A stretch of DNA of 64,000 nucleotides from Symbiodinium sp. CCMP2592 (GCA_905221615.1 CAJNDT010002002.1:248001-312000); one strand, 5' to 3'; positions 46,858 through 56,922 are shown, counted from the stretch's first letter. The notes: generated by a model from the sequence alone, not told the origin. Numbers and translations: made by a program.

Positions 46858-47133
46858 ATGTTCATAGCAACACGAAGCAGGATGATTGTGAGTAGTATTA
46901 GTAGTGGTAGTATCAGTACGAATTTTGGTGTCGTCATTCCGAAACACTGGATACCAAGACTCTCGCAAGCGGCGGGATGCCTTAAGTATGGGCCGTTGAG
47001 GCTGTGGATTTCGTGGGCGTCTTGGATTAGGGAAGCATCACAGCCTTTTGAACCACGTTACTCCGCCTATCCCCACGAAAGGGCGTCTAAAACAAGCCTG
47101 AGACGCAAAGCCATCAATTCGATACCAACATAG
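46858..47133 (+). CDS. Candidate exon, unknown
   Basis: A plus frame of 91 codons reads MFIATRSRMIVSSISSGSIS, FGVVIPKHWIPRLSQAAGCL, KYGPLRLWISWASWIREASQ. Moderate protein character, no repeats. No family recognised. Confidence 0.35.
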   Translation: MFIATRSRMIVSSISSGSISTNFGVVIPKHWIPRLSQAAGCLKYGPLRLWISWASWIREASQPFEPRYSAYPHERASKTSLRRKAINSIPT

Positions 47134-47317
47134 GGGCCCAAACAATGATTAAGACCCTGCTGGGGTTTTCTCGGAGCAGACAAGGTGAGGTCACACAGGT
47201 TAGGTCTTCGGTAAAACAGACTTTTGGTCTCAGAAACAGACTTTTAACACCAGAAACAGATACCTCTGACCGCTTCGGCCGGGTAGACTGCTGCACTACG
47301 CATCAGGTTACCCTAAG

Positions 47318-47402
47318 GCCCCAAAGTAGTTCCTTTTTGGGGTTCGTATATAGAAGTCGATAAGGCACTCGCAAAAAGGAACTACTTTGGGCCTTAGGGT
47401 AA
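47318..47402. mobile_element. Palindromic relative of the 49 bp minisatellite unit
   Basis: CTAAGGCCCCAAAGTAGTTC with CTTTTTGGGGTT on the left and AAAAAGGAACTACTTTGGGC with CTTAGGG on the right. It shows the presumed full-length element from which the 19583 array could derive. Confidence 0.8.
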
Positions 47403-47459
47403 TGGAGGGTGCTTCTTTTTGTAGGGTCCTGCGCGTAGTCGACACGAAATGTGCACCTG

Positions 47460-47612
47460 CATTACAGTCCGGTGCGAGGGTGGGGGAGGAGGGGAGGCGG
47501 AGGGGCAGGGACATAAAGATGCTACGAAAGCTCGCGCCTGTCAGGAGAAGAGGGGAGGAGGGGGGGGGGGGGGGGGGGAGGGGGGGGAGAGTGGGGGGGG
47601 AGGGGGCGACTA
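47460..47612 (+). repeat. G-rich tract
   Basis: GAGGGTGGGGGAGGAGGGGA and later a run of about 18 G. A similar G-rich tract at 49275-49322 flanks the other side of the 75 bp array. Confidence 0.9.
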
Positions 47613-47668
47613 GTCCCTATTACAACCGGAACCCCCATACCGCAACCAGAAGCCCGATACTGCAACTG
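47611..47668. repeat. Left arm of a long inverted repeat pair
   Basis: TAGTCCCTATTACAACCGGA ACCCCCATACCGCAACC ... is the inverse of 49214-49273 at roughly 80-85% identity by eye. Confidence 0.75.
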
Positions 47669-48104
47669 GGCCTGGACTTTGCGCAGAACCCGGAACCACC
47701 ATATCACAACCAGCCAACAAACTTACATTTTGCATGGTTTCCAATCTGCTGGTGTACCATGGTGAACCTTTAAGGAAACACATTCATTCTTAGAAACAAG
47801 TCAGTTGCAGTAGGTACCGTTCCTCGCCTAGATGCTACGATCTACTAAATTATCATCACGAACAACTAAAAACTAATACCAACTGCTAACTTTTAGAGGT
47901 TTGATGTCAGGCAGTAGCGAACACGCAAAAAACATTTTGACATACCCCCAGAAGCTTTAAACCTCTTAAAGTTAGCAGCTTACTACCGCGACTGCTTCAA
48001 ACCTGCAAAACCCGGAAGTTTAACAGCTTCAATCTTCAAAAACCCAACAGTGTACTGCCCCAGAAGTTTTAAACCAGTAAAACCGAAAGCTTACTAGATC
48101 TTCA

Positions 48105-49080
48105 CTCTCATCGACATGGACAACAGGAATGGCGAAGGATGATCCGTCCTATCATGCTCTAGCCCATTCAAATGAAAGACTGTCATCGACATGGACAACA
48201 GGAAAGGCGAAGGATGACCCGTCCTATCATACTTTAGCCCTTTCAAATGAAAGACTGTCATCGACATGGACAGCAGGAAGGGCGAAGGATGACCCGTCCT
48301 GTCATGCTTTAGCCCTTTCAAATGCAAGACTGTCATCGACATGGACAACAGGAAGGGCGAAGGATGATCCGTCCTATCATGTTTTAGCCCTTTCAAATGA
48401 GAGACTGTCATCGACATGGACAACAGGAAGGGCGAAGGATGATCCGTCCTATCATGCTCTAGCCCATTCAAATGAAACACTGTCATCGACATGGACAACA
48501 GGAAGGGCGAAGGATGACCCGTCCTATCATGCTCTAGCCCATTCAAATGAAAGACTGTCATCGACATGGACAACAAGAAGGGCGAAGGATGACCCGTCCT
48601 ATCATGCTCTAGCCCATTCAAATGAAAGACTGTCATCGACATGGACAACAGGAAGGGCGAAAGATGACCCGTCGTATCATGCTCTAGCCCATTCAAATGA
48701 AAGACTGTCATCGACATGGACAGCAGGAAGGGCGAAGGATGACCCGTCCTATCATGCTCTAGCCCATTCAAATGAAAGACTGTCATCGACTTGGACAGCA
48801 GGAAGGGCGAAGGATGACCCGTCCTGTCATGCTTTAGCCCTTTCAAATGCAAGACTGTCATCGACATGGACAACAGGAAGGGCGAAGGATGATCCGTCCT
48901 ATCATGTTTTAGCCCTTTCAAATGAGAGACTGTCATCGACATGGACAACAGGAAGGGCGAAGGATGATCCGTCCTATCATGCTTTAGCCCTTTCAAATGA
49001 AAGACTGTCATCGACATGGACAACAGGAAGCGCGAAGGATGATCCGTCCTATCATGCTCTAGCCTTTTCAAACGAAAGGA
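48105..49080. repeat. 75 bp minisatellite, 13 copies, open on both strands
   Basis: The unit begins CATCGACATGGACAACAGGA and includes GGCGAAGGATGA(C/T)CCGTCC and TATCATGCTCTAGCCCATTC. As 75 is a multiple of three, a plus frame (48129-49094; repeat LSSTWTTGRAKDDPSYHALA + HSNER) and a minus frame (48094-49071; FLLSMSMTVFHLKGLKHDRT + DHPSP) both stay open for over 320 codons. Units 3-4 and 10-11 share the same variants (CHALALSNAR, VLALSNER), a higher-order period of seven units. No codon evidence favours either strand, so a protein is not claimed. Confidence 0.95.
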
Positions 49081-49213
49081 ACTGGTGGCTATGACAAGGA
49101 ACAGCTGCCTAAGCCCAAAAACGAAAACACTAAACCATACAAAAAAGAACTGTCCAGTTGTAATAGGGACCTTTTTTCAGTATATAGCTGCTCAGTTGTA
49201 GTAGGGTCCAGTT

Positions 49214-49273
49214 CGTGGTTGTAGTATAGGGCTTCCGGTTGTGGTATCGGGGTTCCGGTTGTAGTAGGGACTA
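49214..49273. repeat. Right arm of a long inverted repeat pair
   Basis: TAGTATAGGGCTTCCGGTTG TGGTATCGGGGTTCCGG...TAGTAGGGACTA, inverse of 47611-47668. The arms enclose the 75 bp array. Confidence 0.75.
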
Positions 49274-49470
49274 TTTCCGGGGGAGGGGGGGGGAGGGCGG
49301 GGGAGAAGGGGGAAGGGGGTTAAGAGAGGGAATCCGAATAGGAACCTCTGACCGCTTCGGCCGAGGCGAACTACGTAGGAATCTGATTAAGAAACCCTGG
49401 CCCTGCAAGCTCCTAAACCCTAAACCCTATAAACCTTAACCCTTAAACTCCAACCACTAAGCCCCTACAG

Positions 49471-49585
49471 GACAGAGACGGGAACAATTGCTCGAACTAC
49501 GTGGATTTGCAGCTCTGCACCCCCTACGGGGGCTACGGCCCAGGGTGGAACTACGGAGACGCTGCATCTCTGCCGATAACTTCAA
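49471..49585 (+). CDS. Exon 2 of secreted Cys-rich protein
   Basis: After AGCCCCTACAG the frame reads DRDGNNCSNYVDLQLCTPYG then GYGPGWNYGDAASLPIT. The spacing C-x2-Y-x4-LC-T-x2-GGYGPGWN matches the domain consensus also found at 54213, 59070 and 59950. The AG|GAC start joins in phase 0 to exon 1. The 3' border is uncertain (about 49560-49585). The putative intron before it holds the 75 bp array, G-rich tracts and several palindromic elements. Confidence 0.65.
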
Positions 49586-49691
49586 GTAGTGTAGGATTTA
49601 GGGGCTTTTGGATTAACTTCAACACCCTGAATCCTAAACCCTACACCCTAAACCCTGAACTCTGAGCTCTATCTGAGAGGTTTAGGGCTCA

Positions 49692-49790
49692 GGTTGTTGC
49701 TACCAGTAGAGGCATTCACAGTCGTACTATGGGTGCTGGGCGTATCGTTTCTGAAAGCCGTGCGCCCTCGACCCAAGCCCCAAACCCTAA
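49692..49790 (+). CDS. Candidate exon
   Basis: Reads QVVATSRGIHSRTMGAGRIV then SESRAPSTQAP. Follows GGGCTCAG. Ordinary composition. Confidence 0.38.
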
Positions 49791-49902
49791 GCCCTTAAAG
49801 TGCGTCTGTTGTTGATCTCAACACCTCTTTTGCCCTACGTACTTTAAGTAAGGTTACGCTAGCTACAACCTTACTTGTAACCCTACCTACTAGGTCAGGT
49901 CT

Positions 49903-49975
49903 CCGGATTCTGCATGGTGTTCTACTCAAAGGCCTCTAAGTTCGGATTCGGGGTCCTCGACGAAAAACTAAAACC
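49903..49975 (+). CDS. Candidate exon
   Basis: Reads SGFCMVFYSKASKFGFGVLD then EKL before CCTAAACCC. Aromatic and compact, looks like a folded-domain segment. Confidence 0.42.
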
Positions 49976-49998
49976 TAAACCCTAAACTCAAGGCCTAG

Positions 49999-50024
49999 GC
50001 CGCCCACCTCCGTGGGTGGGCGGC
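49999..50024. repeat. Perfect 10 bp GC hairpin
   Basis: GCCGCCCACC-TCCGTG-GGTGGGCGGC. Immediately upstream of a Pro/Leu-rich plus frame (50038-50286) of low complexity. Confidence 0.9.
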
Positions 50025-50489
50025 GCTTAAGACGTCGATGGCGGTACCGGAGCAGGTTCTCCTAGGGACCCCCCAGGGGCGGCTTGGGGCCTGCAGCGAG
50101 CAAAGTTCGGGGACCTGGCGGCCTCCAGGCCGATCCGAAATGGGAGACCTGAAAACTGGTGGAAAAGCTCTTTTGGCCCCTGCCAGGCCCTTCCAGGCCT
50201 CCCCAGGCCCCCCAGCCCTCGGGCCCCCCCTGGCCCCCCTGGCCTTGCCTGCGCTGACCAACCTGCTGCTGGTTTTTGCTTATTAAATTCTGTTCATCAA
50301 ACGTGCATTTTCATTATGGCCCGGTGCCAAAGTCGAGGTCCCCTCCTTTCTTTGTGTGGACCTAGTCTAAAGAAAGAAAGAAAACCATCGAATGAGTTTA
50401 GGTGCTAAGCCCTAAAAGGAATAGGTTTGGGTGGTTTGGCCGCCTTAGACGGCGTGGGGTGGGAGAGTTTAAAGAAAGAGCCATCCACC

Positions 50490-50590
50490 ATCAGGCTCCA
50501 ACAGCCAATCGTCATATTACGACGCACTCGACAATACACTGTCGCAAGCTACTTCCGCTTCTGCGCCACTCTACGGCAAACCCTAAACCC
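50490..50590 (+). CDS. Candidate exon
   Basis: Reads SGSNSQSSYYDALDNTLSQA then TSASAPLYGKP to a stop in CCCTAAA. Ser/Gln-rich. A second frame (50402-50593) is also open. Confidence 0.38.
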
Positions 50591-50679
50591 TAAACCCTGA
50601 ACCCTAGACTCAGAGCTCTGAGCTGCAATCAGAGAATCATAGCTTGGCGTTCTTCTGGTTGGCTCTTTAGACTTTAACT

Positions 50680-50756
50680 TTTTGGGATCCTTATAATAAG
50701 GATCCTACTATTTGGGGTACTATATGAGGGTCCCCTATTTTCGGAAACTCCCATAT
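50680..50756. mobile_element. Family E element, left arm shortened
   Basis: TTTTTGGGATCCTTATAATA core and TTTTCGGAAACTCCCATATG right end. Confidence 0.8.
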
Positions 50757-51031
50757 GAACCATTATAAGGAGGCTAAAAGTTTAACTTTTTGGAGGGGTT
50801 CAGAAGTCAGCCAACTTAGGTGGCCACAAGGGGATTTAGCCTATGGGGGTTTAGTAGGGATTACGGTTCCCATAATAGGGTTATATTAAGGAATCCCTGC
50901 CCCAAGAATCTTAAACGCCCCTTTTGGCCTCCCATAAGAGAAGCATACCGTAATTCAGGCGTATCGGGGCACCATTTCCATGCCAAAACGTCGAACACTG
51001 CTCAGAACTTCACAACGTTATGTCCCAGGTT

Positions 51032-51240
51032 TCCTTCCTAGGTTCCTGAGTAGTGTCCTCAAAGGGTTCCTTAAAGGGCCCTTCAAAGGGTTCTACATGG
51101 TAGCCTTTTTTCCTTTTGCTTTGGGGTTTCCTGATTGATGCTGCACAGTAGGAAACGAGGATCCATAGGCCCTTAATTTCTTTTTAAAGGTGTAGGTTCC
51201 CTTATAATCCCCTTTAAACCAAAAAGAGCACCCTTTTCTG
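51032..51240. mobile_element. Family G relic
   Basis: CCTAGGTTCCTGAGTAGTGT on the left; AAAAAGAGCACCCTTTTCTG on the right; S-type phrases inside (AAAGGGTTCCTTAAAGGGCC). Confidence 0.55.
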
Positions 51241-51405
51241 ACCTACTCGTCCTTCATGTGGGTTGTTAAGCCCCTGCTGGTGGTCCCGTATGCCCTCACC
51301 AAATACCTTTTGGGAAGTGGCACCTGGAGCGCCGTGCTTCGAGGAAGCGGAGAGCTTCCCTAGGAAGTAAAATGGACCGGCCCCAGGGGCCAACAGCCCT
51401 GGACG

Positions 51406-51663
51406 GTGAACTACGTCCAAGACCGGGAGCAACAACTGCCCTACGATCTGTTGGTCATGGATTTGGTTGCTCGCACAGATACTGGCGCCGCGCATTGGAG
51501 AGGGCCAATTGCGTGGTTCATCTATGCTTGGCAGACCCGTGCACCGCCCCGGAGACCGCCGAACTCCACAAACACGCTAGGCGTTGCCCCGCAACACATC
51601 GGTGTTGACTTCAGCGAACTTGCAGGGCGGGGCCCGTTTGGCCCGGGCACTTTTCGCTTCTAG
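51406..51663 (+). pseudogene. Upstream frame of the recombinase element
   Basis: GC-rich frame reading NYVQDREQQLPYDLLVMDLV, ARTDTGAAHWRGPIAWFIYA and on to TAG 51661. Two other frames overlap it. It may be the N-terminal part of the recombinase polypeptide in a shifted frame, or a separate ORF of the element. No motif recognised. Confidence 0.4.
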
Positions 51664-51734
51664 GTTTATGGCTCTTCGAGGCATTGTGGGAGGCTGGGCT
51701 GGGTCAGCCTGCACCGCACTGGGTAGGGTGTGCT

Positions 51735-52006
51735 GCTGCAGCAAGCCCAAGATCGAGGCGCGCTCCGCGTCGTTTGGTAAAAGACCATTTGTCGGCCACC
51801 ACCCAGAAGTTGCATGACGGCCACTGGCGGTGGTGGGAGCTTTATACTCGTCGTCGAGGGATTTCGGCCTTACGCTCTGTGGATCGTTTCGATCGACTAC
51901 CTGGCCAAGGCCTCGCCGCCCCCACAGCCCAGGCTAGGCGAGGGGCGATCCGGAGTGTGCACCTGCAACTAGGGTTCCCGGACCCCCTCAAGCCGTTGCC
52001 ACGCTG
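51735..52006 (+). pseudogene. Tyrosine recombinase, N-terminal part (frame a)
   Basis: Reads VKDHLSATTQKLHDGHWRWW then ELYTRRRGIS, the usual core-binding region of tyrosine recombinases (a helix followed by WxWWxxxCxxRGI-like sequence). Later AIRSVHLQLGFPDPLKP precedes a TGA (52005). Frame b takes over at about 51990 in the same sense, implying a one-base indel in or near a CCCCC run. Confidence 0.6.
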
Positions 52007-52714
52007 ATGCTGGCATTGGAAAGCATAAGGAGACGCCGTGGCCCAATCGCAAAGAGGAGGCCGGTGACCCCAAAGATGCTCGCACGGGCAAACAACGCTT
52101 TGCCGTTCGACTTCGTTGCCTGCGCCCTCCAGCTGGGTTTTTTCTTCTTGCTGAGGGTCTCCGAAATCGTTGGCGGCTCCAACCCCAGGTTGGGACTCAG
52201 GGTACGCGATGTGGCCCTCTTCAAAGAGGGCGTGCCCTTGCTTCGCCCCCCTTTCGAGGGAGCGGACGAGGTTCAGCTGACCGTCCGAGCGTCGAAGACC
52301 GACCCAGAAGGAGAAACGGCCATCCGCAACTTGTTCAAAGGTGGCGCGGAGGTATGCCCAGTGGTTGCCACGGCATGCTACCTCCGATGCCTGTGGGATG
52401 AGCTTGGTACTCCCGAGCCTGGAGCGAGGTTTTTTCCTCACCTGACGCGGCAGGATTTGCAGGAAGTCTTGCAAACGGTCGCTTCTTCCCTGCGACAGGA
52501 CCCCCACTCCTACACGCCACGCTCCCTCCGCTTTGGAGGGACTTCTGCCATGTGGTCCGGGGGCTTCGACTCCTATGTTTTGAGGGCATGGGGTAGATGG
52601 AACTCCGACGCCTTCCTCGCCTGCTTGTGGGCCTCGCGCAAAGCGTCAGCGACCACTGCTGCGAGAATGGCCGTCGCAGATATGACCCCTGTGAAAGGGT
52701 TTCCCAGCGCCTGA
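51990..52714 (+). pseudogene. Tyrosine recombinase catalytic domain (Crypton/DIRS/Ngaro-like), probably inactive
   Basis: In the 235-residue frame from 52007, the first catalytic Arg is in GFFFLLRVSEI (R50) and the Lys in VRASKTD (K97). The H-x-x-R box reads TPRSLRFGG (expected H replaced by R172, second Arg R175 kept). GRW follows (W198), but the residue at the expected catalytic Tyr in GRWNSDAFLACLW is Cys (C206). Missing His and Tyr, with the upstream frameshift, suggest a dead copy. Such recombinases mobilise eukaryotic Crypton, DIRS and Ngaro elements. GC is much higher than the host DNA. Confidence 0.72.
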
Positions 52715-52753
52715 GGGGACACTTCGTTCCACCCACGCCCTGGCCTCGGGTTA

Positions 52754-52842
52754 TGACAACCGTGTCGCGTTTCGCGACCGGTTTGTCATCCCGCCTGGTC
52801 GTTTTGGCAATCCCTTGTCGTGTCGCGCTTCGCGACCGACAA
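52754..52842. repeat. Two GC-rich hairpins after the recombinase
   Basis: ATGACAACCGTGTCGCG-TTT-CGCGACCGGTTTGTCAT (52754-52790) has two one-base bulges. TTGTCGTGTCGCG-CTT-CGCGACCGACAA (52817-52841) has one. Cores GTCGCG-TTT/CTT-CGCGAC are perfect. Likely element-end structures or terminators. Confidence 0.88.
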
Positions 52843-52882
52843 CCCCTTGTGTGGAGGGGCGTTTTTGCGTGAGGGGGCGGGG

Positions 52883-52968
52883 TGCACCGATGGCGCAAAA
52901 AGAGAACTGAAGTTTTTTCCGCTCCGCGCGAAAAAGAGTGAGTCCGAGCCTGCTTGTAGGAGAAACGT
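52883..52968. repeat. 86 bp direct repeat, copy 1 (element 3' region)
   Basis: Starts TGCACCGATGGCGCAAAAAG, contains GAAGTTTTTTCCGCTCCGCG and GAGTCCGAGCCTGCTTGTAG, ends GAAACGT. Confidence 0.95.
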
Positions 52969-53045
52969 GGTAGCCCAGCTTCGCGTGCGTAGTGTTTCAC
53001 CTCCGGTAGGCTCTAGGCTCATGGGTGACCCGCCCACCCACCCCC

Positions 53046-53132
53046 TGCACCGATGGTGCAACAAGAGAACTGAAGTTTTTTCCGCTCCGCGCGCAGAAAG
53101 AGTGAGTCCGAGCCTGCTTGTAGGGGAAACGT
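53046..53132. repeat. 86-87 bp direct repeat, copy 2 and probable element end
   Basis: Same as copy 1 with a handful of changes. GC-rich DNA stops at 53132, where a family C2 element begins, so this is probably the element's right border. Confidence 0.9.
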
Positions 53133-53236
53133 AATTATTAAATAGTAGGGTTAGAAGTCCTCTAATATAGGTTATAACCTAAAGTTATCCTACGTATAAC
53201 CCTACTTGTAACTACCCTTGAACCTCCAAGTAAGCC
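53133..53236. mobile_element. Family C2 element, left arm replaced
   Basis: AAATAGTAGGGTTAGAAGTC core and ACTACCCTTGAACCTCCAAG with TA on the right. The left arm is missing at the junction with the recombinase element. Confidence 0.8.
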
Positions 53237-53561
53237 CTGCTCAGGGCTTCGAAGCGGAAGGATGGACCGTCGAGCAGGGTGAGCAGGGAGCATCAGCAGT
53301 GTGCTGCGGAGCCTTGATCATACGGCGTTTTGGGTTCTTAGGGCTTAGGGTTTAGAGTTTATGCTAAGGAAGTTTGTTTAAGTTTCCATCGTAAGGTAAG
53401 GCAAGGTAACATTTTTTCGCAGAAGATCCCCATTATGGTAATTCAAACTAAGTTCGAATTCCTTAAACAGGGCAAAATTTTGGGTGTTAGGGGGAAGGGT
53501 GTAAGAGCATGAACCCATCCAGCTATTGAAAGCGCGTGCGACATGATGTTGAGGTTTTTGT

Positions 53562-53660
53562 GGGAGTTTCCGACAATTAAGGGTACTTATTTTGGGTAGA
53601 GCCCTTATAGTACCCTGGCGGTAACCCTTGAAAGGAACCCTTAGGTGCCCTATTTATTAA
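53562..53660. mobile_element. Family E relic
   Basis: TGGGAGTTTCCGACAATTAA on the left; the right half is replaced by S-like CCCTTGAAAGGAACCC. Confidence 0.55.
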
Positions 53661-53734
53661 GGCGCCGCGCCTTTATGATGTCCTCAAGATGCCACGTTGG
53701 CTTTCCTGATCGAACTCTCTTTTGGTGGTCGTTT

Positions 53735-53952
53735 CGGTTTAGGGTTTAGCGGTTTCCGGGTGTAAGGGTTTAGGGGTTTAGGGGTCTAGGGGTTTGGGTT
53801 TAGGGGTTTACGGGTTTACGGGTTTAGGGGTTTAGGGTTTAGGGGTTTAGGGTTTAGGGTTTTAGGGTTTTAGGGTTTTAGGGTTAAGGGTTTAGGGGTT
53901 TAGGGGTTTAGGGGTTTAGGGGTTTAGGGTTTAGAGGTTTAGGGTTCAGGGG
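53735..53952 (+). repeat. Long TTTAGGG/TTTAGGGG array
   Basis: About 28 units, many TTTAGGGG. Confidence 0.95.
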
Positions 53953-54033
53953 TGTGTCTTATTTCTTGGGCTTGAGTCGGCATTCGCTGGACCCTGGTTT
54001 CACCCAAAACTTTCCCCAAGGCCTCTGTCATCT

Positions 54034-54150
54034 AGGACCCAGAGTAGGCCCGTATTCCCTTTTTTGAGGTTTAGGTTCCTTTACAGCACCCTTTAAGCCC
54101 AGAAGGGCACCCTTTTTATTCTTAGGTTACTCTTAGGTCTAGATCATCAT
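54034..54150. mobile_element. Family G palindromic element
   Basis: TAGGACCCAGAGTAGGCCCG on the left; TAGGTTACTCTTAGGTCTAG on the right. Confidence 0.8.
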
Positions 54151-54212
54151 CTCTCTCCGTGGTGAAGAGACTTGCAATTGCTAAACAAGGATGTGGTGCA
54201 GGCGTCTGCAAG

Positions 54213-54314
54213 GACCAGGACTGGGTGGACTCCAGAGGCTACAGCTGCTATATCTACGAGAAGGAGGGACTTTGCTCCAACGGCACGGCTACCAGAGCCC
54301 TGGCTTCTTTCAAG
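54213..54314 (+). CDS. Exon 3 of Cys-rich protein
   Basis: After GCGTCTGCAAG the frame reads DQDWVDSRGYSCYIYEKEGL then CSNGTATRALASFK. W-x-D-x-x-G-x-x-C-x-x-Y-x5-LC is the first half of the same domain as exons 1-2. Frame phase and AG|GAC start match exons 2, 4 and 6. The 3' border (CAAG|GG) is uncertain. The frame remains open upstream to 54159, so the exon could start earlier. Confidence 0.62.
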
Positions 54315-54570
54315 GGTTCCGGTTTAGGGTTTAGCGTTTAGGGTTTGGGGTTGAGGGTTTAGGGTCCGTGTAGAAAGGATTCCTGGGTTCCTGAGGGGTT
54401 CCATGGGGTTATACTGAGAATTTAGGCTTTGGTTTTCCTGTAGGTTAATGTAGCTCACTTTACGCTTACGCATTCATGAGAGAGCTAATCATAAAGAAGC
54501 CTTAAACTCCAAACCGTGGAAACCAGGTCATCGCTATGAAACCCGCGCATCACTTTGTAATCCTGTGCAG

Positions 54571-54690
54571 GACCAACATGTTTGCCCCCTCCGAGGTGAC
54601 CTGTCCGCCTACGCCGTGGACAACGTCTCTGCTGTGGATGCTTGCTGTTCTTGCGGAGGAGGCTTGTACGGTTTGGGTAGTTCTGGTTCT
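54571..54690 (+). CDS. Exon 4 of Cys-rich protein
   Basis: After AATCCTGTGCAG the frame reads DQHVCPLRGDLSAYAVDNVS then AVDACCSCGGGLYGLG. AYAVDN-x-SA-x-DACC-x-CGGG is the second half of the domain, the part I recall as most conserved in dinoflagellate proteins. The frame stays open to 54870, but sequence after CGGG is less typical and may be intron. Exons 3 and 4 together make one near-complete domain. Confidence 0.68.
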
Positions 54691-54870
54691 ATGAGAATCT
54701 CCAGAGTTCGCTCCAGGTTTATGTATTTTTTGGCTTCAGGGGTTCAGCTGTACCTGTGGCTCCAGTTATTGCAAGGGCAAAGCCCTACAGGTAAGCAGCT
54801 GCCGCTGCAAAACCCTGATACAGCGAAGAAAGCCTGCATAGTGCGCTTTCAAGACCGTCTCCTCCTATGA

Positions 54871-55430
54871 AACAGCATCATAAACCTGATAGAAAACAAT
54901 AACAACCGTCGCAGAACTGTGGACAGCCCTAATAAAGCCACAAAAAAACATCTGAAGCAGTAAAACACCCACTCCACCAGGTTGTCAGAGTAATGAATCT
55001 TGGCGCGACACGCTTGGCAATAACTGCAGCTCCTATTTCTGGTCTGGGTGGTGTTCCTGGGCTGACACCTGGGCTTCGTGGGTCTCGGGTTTTTGGGATT
55101 CCTTGCATGGTTCCTTTAAGGTTCCATAGGGCTATGCTTGACACAGGGTGTAGGGCTGAATGATTTGGGGCTCAGGGCTCAGGGGCTAAGGGCGGGCACG
55201 AAAGAAGAACAAACCCTAAACCCTAAACCCTAAATCCTAAACCCAAAATCCTACACCCTAAACCCTAAACCCTAAATCCTAAACCCTAAACCCTACATCC
55301 AAGAACTCTTCAACGCCCCAGTCCATAAACCCTCAGCGCCAGACCCGAGACCCCAAAGGCCGCAAACCTCAATCCAAAGTGTTGAACCCCAAACCGGATA
55401 GGCCCTTAACCTCAAAACCCAAACCCTTAT

Positions 55431-55480
<50 letters not shown>

Positions 55481-56113
55481 TATGTGTATATATGTATATA
55501 TATATATATATATCAGCCCTAATACATTCATGGTCGAAGGCAGGTTGACCCACCGACTCTCGGGATCGTGTTCAGAGGCAAATCCTGCCTTTGCCCAGGA
55601 TCGGAACAGAGTTTAGAGGTCCTGGGCATGCCCAGTAGTACCCATATTCCCTTTTTGTAGTCCTAGGCTCCCTATAAAATTACCGGAACAGAGTTTATAG
55701 GTCTAAGGGTATCATGTCAGCATACATTCTGTCATATTTCCTTGTTGCATCATGTACTTCATGAATGTGTACTACATCATCTCTACATGGTTGTGCTTAA
55801 ACATGTGCACAAACTGCGATTCCCTGATACTCCCCAGTGCCTTGCCACAAGCCGCAGCCTTGAAATGCGATGTCCTAAAAGATTGCCGCAACCCTAAACC
55901 CTAAACCCCAAACCCCAAACCCTGAACCCTAAACCCGAAGCCCCCTAAACCCTAAATCCTAAACCCTAAACCCTGAACCCCAAACCCTAAACACCGCCTC
56001 AAAGCCACACAGATTTGCGATCCGCGCGCCCGTGCTTCATCGGTGCAGTGGGGACGATGCTGAAACGTAGAAGGGGCGGGGGATGGTAACCACGCCCCCA
56101 TATACATACATAC
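54871..56113. other. Spacer with AT microsatellite and CCCTAAA arrays
   Basis: CCCTAAA at 55212-55305 and 55885-55995, (AT)n at 55438-55513, and a family G relic at 55626-55690 (GCCCAGTAGTACCCATATTC). The minus frame 55293-55553 is a translation of repeats. No exon recognised. Confidence 0.6.
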
Positions 56114-56224
56114 ATATATGGGAGTTTCCGAAAATAGGGGTACCTTATTTAGGGGTCCTTATAACAAGGATCCTACTATTTGGGGTACTACATTGGGGTC
56201 CCTTATTTTCGGAAACCCCCATAT
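56114..56224. mobile_element. Family E element at an AT microsatellite
   Basis: TATATGGGAGTTTCCGAAAA on the left; TTTTCGGAAACCCCCATATA on the right, continuing into (AT)n. Confidence 0.93.
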
Positions 56225-56454
56225 ATATATATATATATACACATACATCCATTCTCATTCAGGAAGGAAAATACAGTGAGCCTAAGCCCTGCATAACCCG
56301 AAAGCAAGAAGGCATATCTAAAGAGCAATGCAGGAGCGCCAGAATTCTGAAATGCAAACTCGAGTCCCTGAGACTTAAGCCGTACTTCAAGACCCTATTA
56401 AGCCCAAATCACCCCTAAGCCCTGAATCCCTAACCCACAACACAAGAAACCCTC

Positions 56455-56710
56455 GAAGAAAAGCTTTCACTAGGTTCCTGAGTAGTACCCTGTGCCGTTT
56501 CTTTTTTAGGGTCCCCTTGTTAAAGCCGAGGCGTAGGTAAAAGGGTACCCTCATTACAAAGAGGCTACAACCCTAACCCCAAACACAAGACACCCTACAA
56601 CACAAGCTCTATAGAACCCTTAACAACGCCTGGCATCATATGGGCTATGGGCTAAGGATTCATATAAGGAACCTTTATAAAGACCGAGGGTTTCTTGATC
56701 AGGTTCCTAC
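56455..56710. mobile_element. Relics of families G and L
   Basis: CACTAGGTTCCTGAGTAGTA (56468, family G arm) and GGGTTTCTTGATCAGGTTCC (56687, family L arm). Confidence 0.5.
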
Positions 56711-56922
56711 ACGACTCCAATATCATTTAATTACGGAATATACCTTCAATCATACAAGGGATCCAACCCCAATTTAAGGAATATTCCTTAATTCAGGACG
56801 TTGGAGTCCCCAAAACCCCAAACCAAATAGATCCCTTATAGGAACCGTTAAAGGAACCCTTATAGATCCCCTTAAAAGGAACCCTAGGAGTCTTTGGGTC
56901 CCTTCTATATTGGAGTCTCTGG
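56711..56922. mobile_element. Family B element with S-type insert
   Basis: GACTCCAATATCATTTAATT on the left, a first right arm TTCAGGACGTTGGAGTCCCC at about 56790, S-type CCCTTATAGGAACC blocks, then a second right end TATTGGAGTCTCTGGG (56907). Confidence 0.75.

Noticed and set aside
49999-50024. Rho-independent terminator
   Set aside because: A strong GC hairpin but no T-tract, and the context is eukaryotic.
51842-53000. Long minus-strand ORFs (221 codons each) opposite the recombinase
   Set aside because: Antisense shadows in GC-rich DNA; the plus strand carries recognisable recombinase motifs.
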